Shown here: positions 8,096 through 16,305 of the stretch, piece by piece
Numbering within the stretch: position 1 is the stretch's first letter
How the letters are laid out: each line of letters begins with the position of its first letter
Source of the DNA: Murimonas intestini
GTDB taxonomy: Bacteria; Bacillota; Clostridia; Lachnospirales; Lachnospiraceae
Direction: 5' to 3'
NCBI RefSeq assembly: GCF_024622195.1
Contig: NZ_JANKBI010000011.1
Span: forward strand, 124,001-188,000
Length of the DNA: 64,000 nucleotides
Translations under genes and position numbers: made by a program
Notes under the pieces: generated by a model
Databases searched by the model: none
What the model saw: the letters and a program-made list of their open reading frames with translations, nothing else
Told to the model about the DNA's origin: nothing

Positions 8096-8263
8096 TTATT
8101 CAATCTCGCCAATATCCTTTAAAAATTGTATTGTTTTCTTGATCTGATATCCATATAGCTCATTTCCCGGATGTGGTTCATCAAACTGTAATACTCTTTT
8201 CGTAAAGTTCTTAGGTATAGGTTTTCTGCACAATTTTTCTAGCAGATCACTTTTCTTTGGCAT
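8096..8263 (-). pseudogene. hicA: HicA toxin with internal deletion (55 residues)
   Basis: A short ORF, MPKKSDLLEKLCRKPIPKNF at the N-terminus and VLQFDEPHPGNELYGYQIKK near the C-terminus. Both ends match HicA-type mRNA-interferase toxins: the N-terminal KLxRKPxPKxF segment and the C-terminal HPGxELxxYQI strand-helix. The middle third, which in HicA carries the glycine-rich loop and catalytic histidine, is absent, with KR joined directly to VLQ. The reading frame is kept, so a short non-toxic protein may still be made. It is the first gene of the hicA-hicB-SecB-like set. Confidence 0.7.
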
Positions 8264-8317
8264 CTATATTTATCACCACCGCTGCTTTATTCTATGCAAC
8301 TATTTTTTAGTTACTTA

Positions 8318-8346
8318 ATTATATCATGCTAAACCAAGTTTGGCAA
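8318..8346 (-). promoter_or_regulatory. Promoter of the hicA-hicB-SecB-like operon
   Basis: The minus strand reads TTGCCA (8346-8341), 17 bp, TATAAT (8323-8318), about 55 nt before the HicA remnant. The -35 box lies in an imperfect inverted repeat (TTGGCAA, then ATTGCAA on the plus strand) that could be the operator for the HicB ribbon-helix-helix domain. Confidence 0.6.
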
Positions 8347-8409
8347 CATATTGCAATCCATATTATTAAAGATTTAGTAACAATTCAGCAAGGTACGCAA
8401 GATAGGCTG

Positions 8410-9591
8410 TCAAATGTAACGGCTGATCCTGTAATATCCTCTGGAAATTTTCTTTCCGCTTATAACAGACCTTCCAATCAGTTCTATTTCCTGCCTGCCA
8501 ACGCGCACATCCATGACTGAGCCTTCGGTCCACTCACCTGCTGCCAGTGTCTCTCCTGTATGCAGGGCGGAGGGGCATATACATGCGTCATTGACATAAA
8601 TATTCCCTCTGCCCGCATCATACTCCACACATCCCGGCAGCTCATTTAATGATATATGGGTGTGCCCTGATATAAATAAAATCTGGCTGTGCCTGTCCAG
8701 GAGCTGCTGTAATTCTTCATCCCGGCTCAAATATGGGCTTTTCGTACCGCCGCGGCGCATGGGATTATGGGACATCATCGGAGCATGGCACAGTACTATA
8801 TGCAGCTTTCCATCTTCCACACTTTCCAGGTGCCTTTCCAGCCAGTTCAGCTGTCGTCCGCCCGGGAATACAAACCTGCGCCAGTGAGATACGGCATTCA
8901 GGCCTGTTATATCTATCTCTTCACCGCCTGCTCCTGCATAGGCACTGTAAGCACCGCTTATATCCTGTTCCCATTTTATCCCGGCCCGGCGGGCTCTCCG
9001 GCACAGCCAGTCCTGCAGCCTGTAATAGCTGCCCACATTCTGGTCCACCTGAGGCAGAGGTTTTAATAGTATGTCATGGTTGCCTGCTACTGCAAACACC
9101 GGAATATCTGCTGCCTCCTCTTCGATACACCGGCATACCTGCTCAAACTGTTCCGGCCTTCCGTCATTTGTCAAGTCCCCGGCCAGAAGAATGAAATCCG
9201 GATCACCAGCCGTCCTGAGCGCCCTTCTGAAACTGCCTGATTTACTGGAGAGATGGATGTCACTCATTACACAGAAGATGGTTTCTTCCTCCGTATGCAT
9301 AAGTTTCCGGCATCCTGGTATAGGCGCCAGAATTTCTTCCCGGCCGGAAAAATCCGGCTTGACTGCCCTGGCCATCACATGGGTCGCCTCCGGCGGCACC
9401 GCCCTCCCTCCGGTAAACCTGAAAGTTCCGCATCCATTTCCATTCAGCGGGATATAGGCAAAAGCTGTCCAATCCTCCAGAGGGCCCTTTTCATCTGCCC
9501 ACTGAAGGGACGCTGCCATACATCCGCCAGCTTTTATCTGATAAATTCCGTCTGCGGATCCCGGATCTTTCAGATTAAGATGCAGCTTCAA
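8410..9591 (-). CDS. Calcineurin-like metallophosphoesterase
   Basis: A 393-residue protein. An N-terminal beta-rich region of about 110 residues precedes a complete calcineurin-type phosphoesterase domain: MSDIHLSS, LLAGDLTNDG, FAVAGNHDIL, VLCHAPMM and ISGHTHIS. All the metal-ligand motifs (DxH, GD, GNHD, H, GHxH) are intact. The start is a TTG that overlaps the stop of the YbjN-like gene by 2 nt, so translation is coupled. It is the last gene of the dynamin-like cluster. The substrate is unknown; phosphodiester or nucleotide cleavage is the family role. Confidence 0.85.
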   Translation of the reverse strand: MKLHLNLKDPGSADGIYQIKAGGCMAASLQWADEKGPLEDWTAFAYIPLNGNGCGTFRFTGGRAVPPEATHVMARAVKPDFSGREEILAPIPGCRKLMHTEEETIFCVMSDIHLSSKSGSFRRALRTAGDPDFILLAGDLTNDGRPEQFEQVCRCIEEEAADIPVFAVAGNHDILLKPLPQVDQNVGSYYRLQDWLCRRARRAGIKWEQDISGAYSAYAGAGGEEIDITGLNAVSHWRRFVFPGGRQLNWLERHLESVEDGKLHIVLCHAPMMSHNPMRRGGTKSPYLSRDEELQQLLDRHSQILFISGHTHISLNELPGCVEYDAGRGNIYVNDACICPSALHTGETLAAGEWTEGSVMDVRVGRQEIELIGRSVISGKKISRGYYRISRYI

Positions 9592-10049
9592 CCTTCTATC
9601 CCCTTAATTGCTTCTTCCGGCGTCATTACCCCAAACATTACAGTAAGCAGACCATTGCCATATTTACTAAATGCCTGATGCGGAAAAATAATAGAATTCC
9701 TGATAACTGCACTTGAAGGCATACATTCATCACAGTCTACAGCAACCCTGAATCGTATTTCCCCATCCCTGTAGTCCATCTCAAAACTTCCAAACAGCAT
9801 CCCGTAATTTGCACGCGTCAGGAATTCTGATACTGCAGCCCGGCATTCTTCATCTGCATTAATATCAACTGTGGCATAAACTATATAGTCTGATTCCCGG
9901 ACGCCAATGGCATAACGTATATTTTTTAATTTACCTTCCATATTGAATGTATTTGTAATAACACCTCTTTCTTTATCAAAAGAATAATGAAAATTATTAT
10001 CTTCAAAGTAAGAAACTATACTTGCTGCAATCTGTTTTGAATAATCCAT
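9588..10049 (-). CDS. YbjN-like protein
   Basis: A 153-residue soluble protein. Its pattern (YFEDNNFHYSFDKERGVITN, a series of short beta strands, then VDCDECMPSSAVIRNSI, and ending TPEEAIKGIEG) resembles the YbjN/type-III-secretion-chaperone-like fold. Members of this fold often accompany other proteins as chaperone-like partners. It has no signal peptide or membrane helix. The RBS AGGGGGG precedes the ATG. It follows the 524-residue dynamin-like GTPase by 33 nt and overlaps the phosphoesterase. The family assignment is moderate and the function in this operon is unknown. Confidence 0.6.
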   Translation of the reverse strand: MDYSKQIAASIVSYFEDNNFHYSFDKERGVITNTFNMEGKLKNIRYAIGVRESDYIVYATVDINADEECRAAVSEFLTRANYGMLFGSFEMDYRDGEIRFRVAVDCDECMPSSAVIRNSIIFPHQAFSKYGNGLLTVMFGVMTPEEAIKGIEG

Positions 10050-10082
10050 ATACCATATCCCCCCTACAATTTTTTGTATAAA

Positions 10083-11657
10083 CTAAATATTTTCCGCATG
10101 GTGCAGCATCGGCCACTCAGATGTCCCCAGCTCTTCCTTCATCACCCGGATGTCGTGCTGAACTGCTATCAGATCCAGCAGTTTTTCTGAAAAAAGGTCT
10201 GCATAAGCAGAAAATTCTTCAATTTCACTCTCATATCCCCCGGTGATCTCAGCGGGCTGCTGTTCTCCTAAATTCTTTATAATATTATTAAAATACTCTT
10301 CTGCAATTGCCTTTAATTTAGGCAGCAGCCTTGCTTTAACTGCTTCCACAGCCGCATCCACATAATTATTGTAAACACGGTAGCTTTTTCCAAAACGCCA
10401 TCTGTCCGGATCAAATAACCCGCGCTCTACTATATGGAAGGATGGCTCCGGGACTTTAAAATAGTATACACTGCGCCTGAAGCTGTCTCCTAATCGCTCC
10501 TGCTCTGCCTGTGGGTATTTCTTCCTTATGCGTTCGTCAACCTCATCACCTTCTCTTACAAACACATCGCTGACAAAGCTTTTCGCTCTTTCACTGAATC
10601 CGGTAACACCGCAGGATCTGATATTTCGTCTCAGTTCATCTATACAATCCAGGGTCAGCCTCTGGTTTGTCCGGCTCAGTTCATTTCGCAGCGCCTGCTT
10701 CATGCCGTCCAGAGTGCTGCGGCTCTTCTGCCTGACTTCACGGATATTTTTATCGTTAAGCTGCCTCAGTTCATTAATCCGCTCCCATACCTTACGTATA
10801 CAGCGGTCGCTCTCCACGCTGACCTTACGAATCTCTACCAGTGCCATGTTAAGGGGAGTATCCTTTTTGATCACCTCAGCTTCCGTCTCTATCAGGTGTT
10901 CCAGCCAGGCATCGAAACCATTTAGCTCCACTTCTCCTTTCCTGGAGTCCACCATGAAATATCTGCCTTTCCCCACTCTCTGGTTCCCATACTCCTGCAG
11001 GATCTGCTCTGCCCTTTTTTCCAGATCGATAACCTGCTCCTCCTGCTGAAGATAATTCATACAATTCAGGATTGAAATAAAATTCCCATTTGTCAGTTCA
11101 TTCACTTCCCCCAGGAAACCCCGTTCATCATAAGTTCCAAACTTCGTGCAGTTAAAAGTTACAATGCAGAAATCAGCCTGATGAATTTCCTGCCTCGTCA
11201 GTTTATCCAGCTTCTTTTCCCGATCATCCCCCAATCCGGGTGTGTCCACCAGAACCACTCCTTTTTTAAGAAATGGTGAAGGCATTTCAAAATAAATATC
11301 CATATCCTCCTGCCCGGAATCCGCCAATTGATCTGTGATCAGCCGGCTGGCGGCCTCAAAAGATACCTCCCACTGCTGGTGGCTGGCATGGTTTTCCAGG
11401 ATTATCCGCTGACGCTCTCCATAGCGCAGAGTTGTTATGACCTTTGTCACCGGATTGACCCCTGTGGGCAGGTCACATCCAAGCAATGCGTTAATTAATG
11501 ATGATTTTCCGGTAGAGAATCCGCCGCATAATACAACAACAAGGGGGCGGTCCTGCTGAAGCTGTTCCAGCCTTTTTCTCCCATATTCCACTGTGCGGGC
11601 AACGGCCATGAGCTTCTCCGGGTCACACCGCACAGTTTCTTTAACTGTCCTGTCCAT
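10083..11657 (-). CDS. Dynamin-like GTPase (third of the cluster)
   Basis: A 524-residue dynamin-family protein. The P-loop GGFSTGKSS is at residues 45-53, the switch-I threonine lies in PTGVNPVTK, and the G3 motif DTPG at 138-141 continues GLGDDRE. The usual G4 NKxD position reads NCMN. The second half is predicted mostly alpha-helical, rich in Arg/Glu, as expected for the stalk. No transmembrane segment was seen, unlike the 724-residue paralogue. Its start overlaps the end of the preceding small membrane-protein gene by 17 nt and has no clear RBS, so it is probably translated by coupling. It likely works with the other dynamin-like proteins of the operon. Confidence 0.88.
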   Translation of the reverse strand: MDRTVKETVRCDPEKLMAVARTVEYGRKRLEQLQQDRPLVVVLCGGFSTGKSSLINALLGCDLPTGVNPVTKVITTLRYGERQRIILENHASHQQWEVSFEAASRLITDQLADSGQEDMDIYFEMPSPFLKKGVVLVDTPGLGDDREKKLDKLTRQEIHQADFCIVTFNCTKFGTYDERGFLGEVNELTNGNFISILNCMNYLQQEEQVIDLEKRAEQILQEYGNQRVGKGRYFMVDSRKGEVELNGFDAWLEHLIETEAEVIKKDTPLNMALVEIRKVSVESDRCIRKVWERINELRQLNDKNIREVRQKSRSTLDGMKQALRNELSRTNQRLTLDCIDELRRNIRSCGVTGFSERAKSFVSDVFVREGDEVDERIRKKYPQAEQERLGDSFRRSVYYFKVPEPSFHIVERGLFDPDRWRFGKSYRVYNNYVDAAVEAVKARLLPKLKAIAEEYFNNIIKNLGEQQPAEITGGYESEIEEFSAYADLFSEKLLDLIAVQHDIRVMKEELGTSEWPMLHHAENI

Positions 11658-12165
11658 ATTTTCTGCAGATTTCTGTTAATCGGAAACCTGCTGCTGTAAG
11701 CTGTTCTTTATATGCCGCCTTTAGAGCCGCCCCTGTACTGCATTTTCTTTTCCTAATGAGGCTGCTGACTCCCCCATATGCGGCAGCCGCTCCTGCTGCT
11801 GTCATAACTGCACTGAGCATAACATGCACATCTGCAGCTATGCAGATTGCAGCACAGGCCGCCCCTGCTGCAATTGCCCCTGCCGGCGCTGCAGCCCCGA
11901 AGGGCGGGACAACCGGAACTTCTTTTAATTCCAGTTTCTTAAGTTCTGACTTCATTTCATCCTGAAACTGTGGATTACCGCTATCCTTAAGCCATCTGCC
12001 CTCCGGCTGCATCTGGGTAAACCAGCGGTCCATTTTCTGCTGGTAAACCCTGTTCAATTCTGCGTGGTCTGGTTTTGCCCGGTTATTTAATTGGAAATTA
12101 ATCAGCTCAACCATTTCTTCGCTGAGTTTTTCCCATTGTGTCTGAAATACCTCTTCGTAAGTCAT
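11641..12165 (-). CDS. Small Ala-rich membrane protein between dynamin-like genes
   Basis: About 174 residues from the ATG at 12165 (MTYEEVFQTQWEK), which has GAAAGGA upstream; an in-frame ATG at 12255 lies inside the previous gene. The N-terminal half is charged and helical. A very Ala-rich double hydrophobic segment follows (from VVPPFGAAAPAGAI to AYGGVSSL) and then a basic KRK stretch and a C-terminal helix. It looks like a membrane hairpin. I do not recognise the family. It sits between two dynamin-like GTPases, overlapping the downstream one, and may be their membrane anchor or partner. Confidence 0.65.
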   Translation of the reverse strand: MTYEEVFQTQWEKLSEEMVELINFQLNNRAKPDHAELNRVYQQKMDRWFTQMQPEGRWLKDSGNPQFQDEMKSELKKLELKEVPVVPPFGAAAPAGAIAAGAACAAICIAADVHVMLSAVMTAAGAAAAYGGVSSLIRKRKCSTGAALKAAYKEQLTAAGFRLTEICRKYGQDS

Positions 12166-12184
12166 CTTACCAATCCTTTCTCCT

Positions 12185-14074
12185 TCATCCTTCTGCCGGT
12201 TCCAATATTTCACCTTCCGTATAACCTTCTCCCATAGCTGCCCGCGAAAAATCATTAAAACTGTCTGTCAGCTTTCGCTTTATATTATCCAGCTTTGCCA
12301 GTTCTTTCATAACCTCTGTTTCCCTCTCTTGTTCCATTTTTTGAATGTCTGCCGCCTGCTCCTCTTTTAATATCACTTGCCTCTTAAGTGCTTTCGTAAA
12401 GCTCTCACAGCTGTCATTCATCTTTGCGGTAAATTTATTTTCCAATAGTTTCAGGAAACCCAGGCGTACATATCCCAGCATTTTAACAGCTTCATTCCTG
12501 GCATATTCCAGAACCAGGGCTCCTATATCCTGGTTCTTTTTCGTAAAGTATGTCATACCCATGGTATATGAGTCTGCCTCATCTAAATTTTCTTTTGTAA
12601 AATCAGGTATAACTTCTGTAATACATTCTGTTGCTGTCAAAGGGGCAATAGCTTCCTCAACTAAATCTTTCCAGGGCTGCCCGCTTAATTCCAGCTCATT
12701 CAGAACTTCCGCATATTCTGTGGCGAAACTGCTGAAATGCTTCATAAAAGCATTTCTATTTTCACTCACAGTAAATGTTATATTTTTTTCCTGCTCTCCA
12801 ATATAAGAATTAACAGCTTCCAGCAGCTTGGCAGAATCCACCTCCCCGGCATTTCCAATGAAATTGGCTTCCATTCCTTCAAAATGTTTTCTCCAGCCCT
12901 GGCTGACACCGCTTACAAAATTATCATATCCAGCTCTAATAACAGCCCTATATTCAATACAAACTTCCTGAAATGCATACCTGAAAACACTGTCACACTC
13001 TCTTAACTTCTTTATTTCTGCCTGCTGGCTTTGTGTACTTTCCGCAGACTCTGAGTTTTCCTTTTTCAAACAAGATTTCAGCCCTAAGATTTCCTTTTCG
13101 ATATTCTTAACAGCGCTGCGAAATATCTCCGTCAATTCCTGTACATACTTCTGATACTTCCGTTTTTTTAATTCAGATGACTGCAAGTACTCACCCAAGG
13201 CTTCTTCGAAGTCTGGTATACCTGTATATGCATCATCCTCCGGCGGAACAGCTGTCTCAATAAACTTATCCCCTCTTCTTCCCTTTTTGTATATACCTGT
13301 CCGGGCACATTCAGCAGTGTAAGCATCTACAAAAAATACCCGGGAACGATACAGTTCTTCATCAAACCTGCCATCCGTATCTGTAAAAACGTCGTGCAGT
13401 TCATCGAAGTATATCTTTTTACATACCGCCTCGTCTTCTTCACGCACCATATTCCACCAGTTAACTACAAAATAGACATTGTTCGGGCAGCGGCGCTCAA
13501 AATTTTTATGTATATACAGATGCTCATCCTTATTCGGCATATGCATCACATTCATCACAAATACAATCACATCTGCTTTTGCACTTCTGTCCTGGATCTC
13601 CATACTGATCAAGTCCGGGGAATCCACATAGGTTATATTTTCATCAGGCATTTTATTATACACTGTCACATAATCTACCTCTTCATATTTATGTTCACTT
13701 CCGCACTCAGCCCTGTAATTTTCGAAAAAATCATGGACAGATAATTTTTCATCCGGGCGTTTACTATCCTTGAAGGTAATAACCACCTCATCCACGCTGT
13801 CCCCAGCCGTGATTTTTGTAATGACCGCAGTAGACGGTACAATATTTGTGTACAGCGTTTTCTGACGTATCAGTGCATTTATCATGGTCGATTTACCACT
13901 ACCAAATCTCCCAAGAAAAAACACCTCCGATTTGTGATTTTTAAGCCCTTCCATTATGTTCTCTGCCTGCGCTGCTTCTGCATTCCTATCAGCTAACCGC
14001 AGTGTCTTTACAAATTCACACATATACGCAGTTAGGGCGGGCTCTTGCCTCCCGCCATATTTACTTATCTCCAA
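12185..14074 (-). CDS. Dynamin-like GTPase paralogue with altered G3 motif
   Basis: About 629 residues from a TTG at 14074. That start is chosen because AAGGAGG lies 6-7 nt upstream, directly after the stop of the 724-residue gene; an ATG at 14122 would overlap that gene. The P-loop GRFGSGKST is near residues 55-63 (intact), and the region PSTAVITKI gives switch I. The G3 motif is DSPD (151-154) instead of DxxG. The G4-equivalent VVNWWNMV is shared with the upstream paralogue, as is a long near-identical block (FTDTDGRFDEELYRSRVFFV). The C-terminal half is helical with coiled-coil character and has no clear membrane helix. Loss of the G3 glycine may weaken hydrolysis. Confidence 0.85.
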   Translation of the reverse strand: MEISKYGGRQEPALTAYMCEFVKTLRLADRNAEAAQAENIMEGLKNHKSEVFFLGRFGSGKSTMINALIRQKTLYTNIVPSTAVITKITAGDSVDEVVITFKDSKRPDEKLSVHDFFENYRAECGSEHKYEEVDYVTVYNKMPDENITYVDSPDLISMEIQDRSAKADVIVFVMNVMHMPNKDEHLYIHKNFERRCPNNVYFVVNWWNMVREEDEAVCKKIYFDELHDVFTDTDGRFDEELYRSRVFFVDAYTAECARTGIYKKGRRGDKFIETAVPPEDDAYTGIPDFEEALGEYLQSSELKKRKYQKYVQELTEIFRSAVKNIEKEILGLKSCLKKENSESAESTQSQQAEIKKLRECDSVFRYAFQEVCIEYRAVIRAGYDNFVSGVSQGWRKHFEGMEANFIGNAGEVDSAKLLEAVNSYIGEQEKNITFTVSENRNAFMKHFSSFATEYAEVLNELELSGQPWKDLVEEAIAPLTATECITEVIPDFTKENLDEADSYTMGMTYFTKKNQDIGALVLEYARNEAVKMLGYVRLGFLKLLENKFTAKMNDSCESFTKALKRQVILKEEQAADIQKMEQERETEVMKELAKLDNIKRKLTDSFNDFSRAAMGEGYTEGEILEPAEG

Positions 14075-14085
14075 ACTGCTCCTCC

Positions 14086-16260
14086 TTACTTGTCCTCTTC
14101 TGCCGGATGCGGAACCGCCCATTCTAAAATATCACTTTCTGAGAAGCCGCGCCCAAGCAGGATCCTGCCCAGGTCATTAAAGTTGTCCATGAGCCCTTCT
14201 TTAATTCCGTTCAGACGTTTCAGTTCTGTTTTTGAATCATAATCTTTCTTCCGCTTACTTTCAAGCAGGTTCTTTAACTGACGTTCCTTCTGTTCAATCT
14301 GGGCCATGAATTCACCCGTAATTTTTGTCCTGCTCCTGCCCAGATTTTCTCCAAATTTATTTTCCATTTTTATTGCAAAACTATCATGCTCATTTTTTAA
14401 TGTCTGGACAGTCTCGCCCTTTGAAGACATTATGATTTTTTTACCAATATTCTGAGCGTTCTTATTGATCCGCAGCAGACCCCAGAGAGCGCGGGCAATC
14501 AGATAAATCAGATATGTCCCTGTAAATATACTTACTATGGTCGCAATACAGTATTCCGTAATGGTAGTAACAAGTGCATCTTTGATAAAGTCTCCCCATG
14601 ATTTCCCACTTACCATATCAGTAAATAAATTATCAAAATCCCGGAAGAATACAATTCCCACAAGCAGCTGTCCTAAATTGGCTTTGCCATTGATAATGCC
14701 AATATCTACATTCGCCGACAGCGCTATATTCCTCAGGATCTGTTCTCCATCCATACCGCTGGTACTCAGGTCTTTTATGTTCTCACAATAATCCATTATT
14801 GTCTGGGTCATACGGTTAATAGCTCCGTCACTGGCTGCGGCAGCAGAGTGGGCCATCTTCTCTGCCTCTTTCCTGATATACCCATTAATGGCATCCACAA
14901 TAGGAGCCACAATTTTACGGAACTCTTCGTCCCGCGCCATTTTATCCTCCTGGCCCTGAGGCTTATCCTTAAATCTTCCGATAAGATCCTGCCCCCAGTA
15001 TTTTACTTTCAAAGCGACTATTTTGCCTTCCTGTTTCATGCCAAACTTTACATCCTGGTTTGCAAAATATTCTTCCCAGTTATTATCAACACTGCGTACA
15101 AATCCGTCATAGCTTGAGCTGATATTTACCAGTATTTCCTGCAGTGCACTGTCAAAGGCCTGATTGATGCCATTGATTGTACGCTTAAGTTCCCTGGCTG
15201 TCTTTTCCTGTTCACGGAGCCTTTTTTCAAGCTCTTCCACACTCTTTCCTGCTTCCTCACCATATGCGTTGATGGACTCAGCGGTTGCCTTATACATAGC
15301 AGCCATCTGAGGAAGATATCCTTTATACCCTTCTTTATCAGCGTCAGAGGAGAGCAGGAAATTATTCAGAGCCGTTTCAAATTCCGGAACTCCCGTATAC
15401 TCATCATCCTCCGGCTGAACTGGCGTCTCTACAAATCTTATTCCTTTTCGCTCTTTTTTAGGCATACCGGTCCGGGCACATTCAGAAGTGTAAGCATCCA
15501 CAAAGAACACCCGGGAACGATACAGTTCTTCGTCAAACCTTCCGTCCGTATCTGTAAAAACTTCGTGCAGTTCATCGAAAACTCTCTTTTGAAATTCCTC
15601 CGTGCTTTCTTCAGTCACCATATTCCACCAATTAACTACAAAAAAGACATTGCGCAGGCTGCGGCGTTCAAAATTTTTCTGCACATACTGGCGTTCATTC
15701 TGATTCAGCGCATTTGTTGCATTTATCATAAATACGATCGCATCCGCTTTCGCTGAAAATACTTTTGCGATCCTGTCTTCAGTACCTGTATTATTCAGGC
15801 CCGGAGAGTCCACATACATTACAGTCTTATTCGGCATTTTCCTATGTACTGTCACATAATCAATTTCTTCGTATTTATGTTCATTTCCGTTCTCTACCCT
15901 GTACTTCTCGAAAAAATTAGTGACTGATATTTTTTCATCGGGGCGTTTACCATCCTTAAAAGTAATGACCATCTCATCCCCGCTGTCACCGTTAGCGATT
16001 TTTGTAATGACCGCTGTCTCTGGATTAATACTTGTACGCAGCATTTTTTGCCGCATCAGGGCATTCAGCAGGGTAGATTTTCCTCCATTAAACACCCCTG
16101 TAAATAGTACCTGGAATAAACCGGCACGGAATTCTTCACTTTTATCCTCCATCCGCCCCGCCTCAACGTCCATTCCTGCCAGATGCAGCAGTCTGGCAAA
16201 TGCATCCATTTTTGCAGTTACTTCATTCCTCAGTTGCTCCACATCTTTGTAATTCTCCAT
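14086..16260 (-). CDS. Dynamin-like GTPase with membrane segment
   Basis: A 724-residue dynamin-like protein and the largest of the set. The P-loop GVFNGGKST is at residues 55-63 with DSPG at 151-154 (intact G3) and NWWN at 210-213 in place of NKxD. Residues 335-365 are a charged coiled coil. A hydrophobic stretch at about 566-597 (ending YLIYLIARALWGLL) is a likely membrane hairpin, the position of the paddle in bacterial dynamin-like proteins. The C-terminus is again coiled-coil. The RBS AAAGGAG precedes the ATG. It is tightly followed by its paralogue, whose start is 11 nt after this stop. Confidence 0.9.
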   Translation of the reverse strand: MENYKDVEQLRNEVTAKMDAFARLLHLAGMDVEAGRMEDKSEEFRAGLFQVLFTGVFNGGKSTLLNALMRQKMLRTSINPETAVITKIANGDSGDEMVITFKDGKRPDEKISVTNFFEKYRVENGNEHKYEEIDYVTVHRKMPNKTVMYVDSPGLNNTGTEDRIAKVFSAKADAIVFMINATNALNQNERQYVQKNFERRSLRNVFFVVNWWNMVTEESTEEFQKRVFDELHEVFTDTDGRFDEELYRSRVFFVDAYTSECARTGMPKKERKGIRFVETPVQPEDDEYTGVPEFETALNNFLLSSDADKEGYKGYLPQMAAMYKATAESINAYGEEAGKSVEELEKRLREQEKTARELKRTINGINQAFDSALQEILVNISSSYDGFVRSVDNNWEEYFANQDVKFGMKQEGKIVALKVKYWGQDLIGRFKDKPQGQEDKMARDEEFRKIVAPIVDAINGYIRKEAEKMAHSAAAASDGAINRMTQTIMDYCENIKDLSTSGMDGEQILRNIALSANVDIGIINGKANLGQLLVGIVFFRDFDNLFTDMVSGKSWGDFIKDALVTTITEYCIATIVSIFTGTYLIYLIARALWGLLRINKNAQNIGKKIIMSSKGETVQTLKNEHDSFAIKMENKFGENLGRSRTKITGEFMAQIEQKERQLKNLLESKRKKDYDSKTELKRLNGIKEGLMDNFNDLGRILLGRGFSESDILEWAVPHPAEEDK

Positions 16261-16305
16261 CTTTTACTCTCCTTTGTTTTATTTTTATGCCTTTAAGAAA
16301 GGCTG

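Noticed and set aside
10528..11049. Plus-strand frame of 173 codons opposite the dynamin-like GTPase
   Set aside because: Serine- and leucine-rich composition typical of antisense frames; the minus strand has a complete GTPase.
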